NCBI GenBank assembly: GCA_028527945.1
Contig: JAQQAK010000261.1
Span: 1 to 10,076 of the forward strand
DNA: 10,076 bases
Direction: 5' to 3'
DNA from: Spirochaetaceae bacterium
GTDB taxonomy: Bacteria > Spirochaetota > Spirochaetia > UBA9216
Part shown: one piece after another, positions 6,599-10,076 of the stretch
Numbering within the stretch: position 1 is the stretch's first letter
Layout: every line of letters starts with the position of its first letter
Made by a program: the position numbers and the translations under genes
The notes under the pieces: model-generated
The model's database searches: none
What the model was told of the DNA's origin: nothing
Seen by the model: the letters and a program-made list of their open reading frames with translations, nothing else

Positions 6599-6627
6599 AT
6601 AGTACTACTATATAGTACCTATGTCAA
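6599..6627 (-). promoter_or_regulatory. hicA promoter with inverted-repeat operator
   Basis: On the minus strand a perfect TTGACA (6627-6622) is followed after 17 bases by TACTAT (6604-6599). The predicted +1 is 6592, the G of the proposed GTG start. The inverted repeat GTACTA-5-TAGTAC (6602-6618) fills the spacer and enters the -10. The 9-mer ATATAGTAC also repeats directly at 6597-6605 and 6610-6618. This is the expected place for HicB ribbon-helix-helix autorepression. Confidence 0.6.
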
Positions 6628-6667
6628 ATATTTTTAAGTAATATAGACTTTTTAAAACCCATCCGGG

Positions 6668-6688
6668 GTTTTGAAAGATCCTCAATCA
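6668..6688 (-). repeat. Right terminal inverted repeat of the hicAB cassette
   Basis: This is the inverse copy of 5801-5821 with 19 of 21 matches; the core GTTTTGAAAGATCCTC (6668-6683) is exact. Just inside, AAAACCC and GGGTTTT form a hairpin, so both cassette ends carry the same repeat plus a hairpin with differing loops, and both continue into TTTTAAAA. Confidence 0.85.
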
Positions 6689-6706
6689 TATTTCGAGTTC
6701 CGTAGA

Positions 6707-6734
6707 ACAAATTATTACACTGCCAATAATTTGT
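6707..6734. repeat. Perfect 10-bp inverted repeat of unknown role
   Basis: ACAAATTATT (6707-6716) and AATAATTTGT (6725-6734) enclose an 8-base loop. No T run follows on either strand, so it is not a classic terminator. A small hairpin GTTC-CGTA-GAAC (6697-6708) abuts it. It lies between the cassette end and the terminator of the marR operon. Confidence 0.6.
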
Positions 6735-6749
6735 CCCTGATTATTTGAC

Positions 6750-6773
6750 AAAAAAAATCTGGATTTTCCAGAT
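6750..6773 (-). terminator. Rho-independent terminator of the marR-membrane protein operon
   Basis: On the minus strand ATCTGGA (6773-6767), a 3-base loop and TCCAGAT (6763-6757) form a perfect 7-bp stem followed by a run of T (6756-6750). It lies about 75 bases after the stop of the membrane protein gene. Confidence 0.85.
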
Positions 6774-6847
6774 AAACAGAATGGATTTGGTTTGGCAGCA
6801 ATATCCACTCGGCATTAGAGAAAAGGTTTTTATATTCTCTTAAACCT

Positions 6848-7339
6848 TCAGATTAACAGGTGAATAACAAAACCGCCCACAAGTCCTAAAACAAGCGACA
6901 TTCCAAAACCTATAAAGAATCCACGGGTATGCTCCCAATATGTTTCATAATCTTTTTTCTGAAAGCGCTCCTCAGGTATACGAATAAACTTGGGTGTCCA
7001 CAGGCAGAAGATGAGTAAATCTATAATGACATAATCTGTAAGGTTCATCATGTTGTAAATTCCAATAATAACTAAAAATATTTGTAAAAATGAGGCCTCA
7101 GGAGTATTCATGGCAAACCTGACGGCCCCATAGAGTGGAAGCAAAAATAGCAAGGCCATGAATGGAATGCCAACAACAAGAGAAAGCCTATTTTCTTTAT
7201 CGTTTTTTTGGGGAACACGATTCTTGATTACTTCAGGATAATCCTGCAGCCAAATTCGAGGATTATAAATTATAGAGCCCATTAGCAGCAGGAAAAATCC
7301 AGCCATCCCTATAGTTCCATACATAATTATTTCTTTCAT
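6848..7339 (-). CDS. Uncharacterised four-helix membrane protein
   Basis: This 163-residue protein is not recognised as a named family. Hydrophobic segments at about 5-25, 53-73, 83-112 (long, perhaps one helix plus a re-entrant part) and 140-162 suggest four transmembrane helices. A polar loop (about 26-52) and a charged loop with PEERFQKKDYETYWEHTRG (122-140) join them. It begins inside the stop codon of the MarR regulator (ATGA) and has AAGGAG at 7347-7352 seven bases upstream, so it is translationally coupled to it. A membrane protein co-transcribed with a MarR repressor is often its main target, for example in drug or solvent response, but no transporter motif is visible here. Confidence 0.8.
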   Translation of the reverse strand: MKEIIMYGTIGMAGFFLLLMGSIIYNPRIWLQDYPEVIKNRVPQKNDKENRLSLVVGIPFMALLFLLPLYGAVRFAMNTPEASFLQIFLVIIGIYNMMNLTDYVIIDLLIFCLWTPKFIRIPEERFQKKDYETYWEHTRGFFIGFGMSLVLGLVGGFVIHLLI

Positions 7340-7821
7340 TGTGCTTCTCCTTCTGTTTCAAGCCTGTCAATCGATAAAATCATTTGACTAAAAAGCTCAT
7401 CTGTCCGGCATAAAAAATCTTCAAGAACGCTGCGATTTTCATCAAGAAATTGCTGAAAAGATTCCTCTGTTTCAATCCTGAACTGCTGATGAAAGAGCCT
7501 GTGCGCGTTATAAGATTCCATGCCGGATTCTGTTACCCTAAAATAAACGGCCTTATGGTCGTTGTCTCTCTTATACCGCTTTATCAATCCTTTTGCCTCA
7601 ATCTTGTTTGTCAGCCTTGTTAAAGCGCCCTTTGTTATTTCCATGCCCAAAGCAATTTCTGTAAAATTGGAATCTTCATGTTCAAATATATAAACCAGGG
7701 TATGAATCTCAGAGGAATAAAGCTCTATCGAACCAAATTTACGCTTTTTATTCTGAAGCAATGATTCAACAGCCTTGTAAGAGTCTATCGTATTTAAGAA
7801 ATGTTTTATTATTTCATCCAT
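7336..7821 (-). CDS. MarR family transcriptional regulator
   Basis: MarR proteins are dimeric winged-helix repressors that release DNA on binding a ligand or on oxidation. From the ATG at 7819-7821 the protein has 161 residues, the normal family length. Helices about 1-50 start the dimerisation domain. The recognition helix lies in ITKGALTRLTNKIEAKGLI (62-80), the wing is RYKRDNDHKAVYFRVTESG (82-100), and a long C-terminal helix region completes the dimer interface. The frame is open further upstream to 7929, but that extension (CCFFSISISVQNF and so on) crosses the promoter and operator and is unlike the family. There is no Shine-Dalgarno sequence; the predicted +1 falls on the A of the ATG. 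It overlaps the membrane protein gene and probably represses its own operon through the palindrome at 7825-7851. Confidence 0.92.
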   Translation of the reverse strand: MDEIIKHFLNTIDSYKAVESLLQNKKRKFGSIELYSSEIHTLVYIFEHEDSNFTEIALGMEITKGALTRLTNKIEAKGLIKRYKRDNDHKAVYFRVTESGMESYNAHRLFHQQFRIETEESFQQFLDENRSVLEDFLCRTDELFSQMILSIDRLETEGEAQ

Positions 7822-7824
7822 ACA

Positions 7825-7856
7825 TTTATTGTAATACTGTATTACAATAAAGTCAA
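7825..7856 (-). promoter_or_regulatory. marR promoter covered by a 27-bp perfect palindrome operator
   Basis: Arms TTTATTGTAATAC (7825-7837) and GTATTACAATAAA (7839-7851) are exact inverse copies around one base. On the minus strand TTGACT (7856-7851) and TACAAT (7833-7828) are 17 bases apart. The palindrome spans the whole spacer and the -10. A MarR dimer bound here would exclude RNA polymerase. The predicted start is 7821, the first base of the ATG. Confidence 0.85.
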
Positions 7857-7929
7857 TTGAATGATCAAATCCTAAGAAATTTTGAACGCTAATTGATATA
7901 CTAAAAAAACAACACATTTCTGACAGCAA

Positions 7930-7972
7930 AAAGAAAACCTCTATAATTTATAAATATTAGAGGTTCTCTTTT
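7930..7972 (-). terminator. Bidirectional-type terminator after the reductase gene
   Basis: AACCTCTA (7936-7943) and TAGAGGTT (7958-7965) form an 8-bp stem around an AT-rich 14-base interior. On the minus strand a T-rich run follows (7935-7930), and on the plus strand another (7967-7974). It begins 8 bases after the stop at 7981-7983 and insulates marR from the upstream gene. Confidence 0.8.
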
Positions 7973-7980
7973 TTAGCGAG

Positions 7981-8982
7981 TTAGAACTTATTTTGCAAAT
8001 TAATAACAGTTCGTCCTTTTAATTTTCCCTGAAGAATTAAATCAATCTTCTCCTGAACCCCTTCAAGAGAGACTTCATTGCACATTTCGTGTAGCATATT
8101 GGGTTTCAAATCTTTAGCTAATCCATTCCAAACTTGTTCTCTATAACTCATTGGATAATTTTGAGAATCAATACCAATTAGTGTCACACCCCTTAAAATA
8201 AAAGGAAATACTGTTATTTCGAGATTAGGAGAAGCAGCATTTCCACAACAAGTTACTGCTCCCATTGGTTTTACAGACTTAATAATATTTTCCAGAATTA
8301 CCCCACCAACAGTATCAATGCCACCAGCATACAATGTCTTTAACAGAGGCTTCTTGGCTAAATCTTCAAACTCTTTTCTTGGCATAATTTCTTTTGCACC
8401 AAGATTTAATAAATAATCTTTTTCTGATTCTTTACCGGTAATTGCTGTTACAGAATAACCGAGTTTGCTGAGAATAGCGACACTCAAAGCGCCTACACCT
8501 CCAGTCGAACCGGACACAATAATATTACCAGCATTTGGTTTTACCAATTCAGTTAAACGTAAAACCGACATTCCCGCAGTAAGACCAGCTGTTCCATAAA
8601 TCATAGATTCTTTCATTGATAAATCATCAGGTAATCTTAGAGCCCATTGAGATGGAACTTTTATATATTCAGCAAATCCCCCATCAGTATTCATACCAAG
8701 ATCATAACTTGTAACAATAACTTTATCGCCTCTTTTGAATTGAGAATTTTCAGATTCTACGACAGTTCCAACCGCATCAATTCCGGGTGTATGTGGAAAT
8801 GTCTTTGTAACACCTTTATTTCCAATAGAAGAAAGAGCATCCTTATAATTTAAAGATGAAAAACTTACCTTCACCAAAAGATCTCCTTCAGGAAGGTCTT
8901 CAAGCTTTTTATTTTTTATTTTACCGACAAAATTACCATCAACATTATCTACAACATAAGCCTTAAATTCCGAATTCTCCAT
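7981..8982 (-). CDS. acuI: AcuI/YhdH family NADPH-dependent acrylyl-CoA reductase (quinone oxidoreductase-like)
   Basis: This zinc-free medium-chain dehydrogenase/reductase has 333 residues, the usual length. The N-terminal GroES-like domain holds LNYKDAL (44-50) and TPGIDAVGTV (65-74). The Rossmann domain holds the dinucleotide motif SGSTGGVG (157-164) and the following VAILSKLGYSVTAITGK. The C-terminal part (FILRGVTLIGIDS, 261-273, and GRTVINL) is typical of the YhdH/AcuI branch, which reduces acryloyl-CoA to propionyl-CoA with NADPH and so removes a toxic electrophile. The exact substrate in this organism is inferred. The start at 8980-8982 has AAGGAG (8990-8995) with a 7-base spacer; the frame is open to 9018, but that upstream start lacks this site. 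It is a single-gene transcript with promoter and terminator. Confidence 0.93.
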   Translation of the reverse strand: MENSEFKAYVVDNVDGNFVGKIKNKKLEDLPEGDLLVKVSFSSLNYKDALSSIGNKGVTKTFPHTPGIDAVGTVVESENSQFKRGDKVIVTSYDLGMNTDGGFAEYIKVPSQWALRLPDDLSMKESMIYGTAGLTAGMSVLRLTELVKPNAGNIIVSGSTGGVGALSVAILSKLGYSVTAITGKESEKDYLLNLGAKEIMPRKEFEDLAKKPLLKTLYAGGIDTVGGVILENIIKSVKPMGAVTCCGNAASPNLEITVFPFILRGVTLIGIDSQNYPMSYREQVWNGLAKDLKPNMLHEMCNEVSLEGVQEKIDLILQGKLKGRTVINLQNKF

Positions 8983-9018
8983 ATTAAAACTCCTTTTAAT
9001 ATTAGTATTTCGCAACAT

Positions 9019-9046
9019 ATTATATGCTCAATTTTTATTTTTACAA
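9019..9046 (-). promoter_or_regulatory. Sigma70-type promoter of the reductase gene
   Basis: On the minus strand TTGTAA (9046-9041) is followed after 16 bases by a perfect TATAAT (9024-9019). The predicted start is near 9012, giving a leader of about 30 bases with the AAGGAG site. Confidence 0.6.
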
Positions 9047-9172
9047 TAATACGAGCATAGAGTTTACATATGTTATGGGCAAAGTGTTCTTTGGTTGCAT
9101 AGACGTTGAGAAATATACTCATAGAGTCCTAAAGACCGCAGAATATTCCTGACAAAAAGAGTTATTTTACAT

Positions 9173-10076
9173 TTAATTTATTATCAAATGTTCTGAACCC
9201 CTCTCTATAGGCTTGTACTCTTCAAGAATACGTTTAAAGTCTTTAACAGCATCCTGCATGGCAGAAATTATATATGGATCATACTTAATACCACTATTTG
9301 ATATCAAATAATCATATGCTTGCTCTACCGTCCACGCTTTTTTATAGCTACGTTGATTAACAAGAGCATCAAAGGTATCGGCTATAGAAACAACTCTGCT
9401 TGCAAAATTTATATCAAGGCCGGATTTTCCTAATGGATAACCGCTTCCGTCCCAGTTTTCGTGATGTTCGTACGCTATTGTAGCAGCAAGCTGTAAATAA
9501 GCTGTTGTTGATTGCCTCAAAATATCATACCCAATAATGGTATGCCTTTCCATGATTTTTCTCTCAGCATCAGTAAACTTCTCTTTGCTTCGGAGGATGT
9601 GATCAGGAATCCCAATCTTTCCAATATCATGTAATGTCGCTGAGGAGATTATCTCCTCTCTATCATCACAATCATATTCTAATTTGTCTAATATTATTTG
9701 AGTAAATAATGAAACCCTTTTAACGTGGTTGGAGGTTTCTGATAAACGATACTCCAGACTTTCAGCTATGATATCAACAAGATTATCTTTAGTTTCTTTC
9801 AGCTCCAGATTTTTTAACTCAATTTTATCCTGATAGTCTAAAAGTTCATAATATGTTTCATTATTTTTAGTTATCAGAAAACCATTAGCAAGCTGATTTT
9901 GGGTAAATACCAGTAACGAAAGGAATATAACACCTAAACCATAACGGCTTTCTTTTGATAACAAAAAATCACCCAAGCCATTTTCAATTATTTTCAATTT
10001 GTAAACAATACTCAAGATTGAAAAAAACATTATTACAATAAATATTATAAGAATTGGAATCTGTTGAGAATTTTCA
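9173..10076 (-). CDS. Membrane-anchored HD-GYP cyclic-di-GMP phosphodiesterase (5' end outside window)
   Basis: HD-GYP proteins hydrolyse the second messenger cyclic di-GMP. The frame is open to the right edge. The first Met inside the window (10030) lies in the middle of a hydrophobic helix whose upstream part (IPILIIFIVI) is also in frame, so the true start is outside. Counting from that Met, a second membrane segment is at about 30-43, a coiled-coil linker (DYQDKIELKNLELKETKDNL) at about 65-84, and the catalytic domain at about 88-275. The domain has NHVKRV (101-106), the metal-binding HDIGKIGIPD (134-143), ERHTIIG (161-167), HHENWDGSGYP (189-199, the GYP signature) and ADTFDAL (217-223). 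All expected metal ligands appear present. The N-terminal sensor is unseen. No adjacent cyclase gene or clear terminator is visible; 8983-9172 holds only the reductase promoter. Confidence 0.93.
   Translation of the reverse strand, partial: ENSQQIPILIIFIVIMFFSILSIVYKLKIIENGLGDFLLSKESRYGLGVIFLSLLVFTQNQLANGFLITKNNETYYELLDYQDKIELKNLELKETKDNLVDIIAESLEYRLSETSNHVKRVSLFTQIILDKLEYDCDDREEIISSATLHDIGKIGIPDHILRSKEKFTDAERKIMERHTIIGYDILRQSTTAYLQLAATIAYEHHENWDGSGYPLGKSGLDINFASRVVSIADTFDALVNQRSYKKAWTVEQAYDYLISNSGIKYDPYIISAMQDAVKDFKRILEEYKPIERGSEHLIIN

Larger units (their letters stand above)
5801..6688. mobile_element. Putative mobile cassette carrying hicAB
   Basis: An 888-bp unit is bounded by inverted repeats (5801-5821 and 6668-6688) and contains only hicB and hicA. 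No transposase is encoded, so it would be a non-autonomous, MITE-like or cassette-like unit moved in trans. No target-site duplication is convincing; CCGTAGA occurs 11 bases outside each repeat (5783-5789 and 6700-6706), which may be chance. The inverted repeats are direct observation; mobility is inference. Confidence 0.4.

Noticed and set aside
5783..6706. CCGTAGA on both sides of the hicAB cassette as a target-site duplication
   Set aside because: Each copy is 11 bases away from the repeat end instead of adjacent to it, so a seven-base chance match is the simpler reading.
7822..7929. N-terminal extension of the MarR reading frame up to 7929
   Set aside because: It runs through the promoter and the 27-bp palindrome, has no ribosome binding site, and would add 36 residues not seen in MarR proteins.
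8647..8853. Plus-strand 68-codon frame
   Set aside because: It lies wholly inside the reductase gene on the other strand, with no independent support.
8983..9018. Upstream ATG of the reductase frame
   Set aside because: The downstream ATG at 8982 has an ideal AAGGAG site and gives the family length; the extension contains that ribosome binding site.

Overview
The window is an AT-rich bacterial chromosome segment with dense coding, short intergenic gaps and genes on both strands. It has Shine-Dalgarno leaders of the AGGAG type and several lipoproteins with relaxed lipoboxes (FFSC, FTAC, LGAC). An SH3-domain lipoprotein, an HD-GYP protein and a DUF3781-like small protein are also present. This fits a host-associated spirochaete such as Treponema, or a similar low-GC bacterium. 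That assignment is an inference from style and not from a marker gene. No rRNA, tRNA, CRISPR array or transposase gene was found. No gene-free stretch exceeds 300 bases; the longest, 6599-6847, is full of repeats and hairpins that are listed separately.

Left part (1-5332). An HSL-type alpha/beta hydrolase runs off the left edge. Next, on the minus strand, come a class I methyltransferase and a small lipoprotein, probably co-transcribed. A plus-strand SH3-like lipoprotein follows, with a clear promoter and a perfect terminator. Then come a second, UbiE-type methyltransferase with its own promoter and a lipoprotein carrying two retropepsin-like D-T-G-A active-site motifs in one chain.

Middle (5333-6850) is the accessory part. 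A small DUF3781-like ORF stands alone on the plus strand. Beside it is a hicA-hicB toxin-antitoxin pair on the minus strand, enclosed by an imperfect 21-bp inverted repeat (5801-5821 and 6668-6688), as if the pair were a mobile cassette. The hicA gene is unusual: about 54 in-frame codons (6392-6553) are wedged between its usual N-terminal helix and its conserved body. This insert is GC-richer than its surroundings and carries two strong hairpins. It behaves like a protein-coding palindromic element of the Rickettsia RPE kind and is the best candidate here for something undescribed.

Right part (6750-10076). A two-gene minus-strand operon encodes a MarR-family repressor and a four-helix membrane protein. 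It has a 27-bp perfect palindrome over its promoter and a rho-independent terminator at its end. Upstream lie an AcuI/YhdH-type NADPH-dependent reductase with promoter and terminator, and a membrane-anchored HD-GYP cyclic-di-GMP phosphodiesterase that runs off the right edge.

Two promoters, those of hicA and marR, are placed so that the predicted +1 coincides with the likely start codon, and neither gene has a Shine-Dalgarno sequence. Both transcripts may therefore be leaderless, whereas genes inside these operons have strong AGGAG sites.
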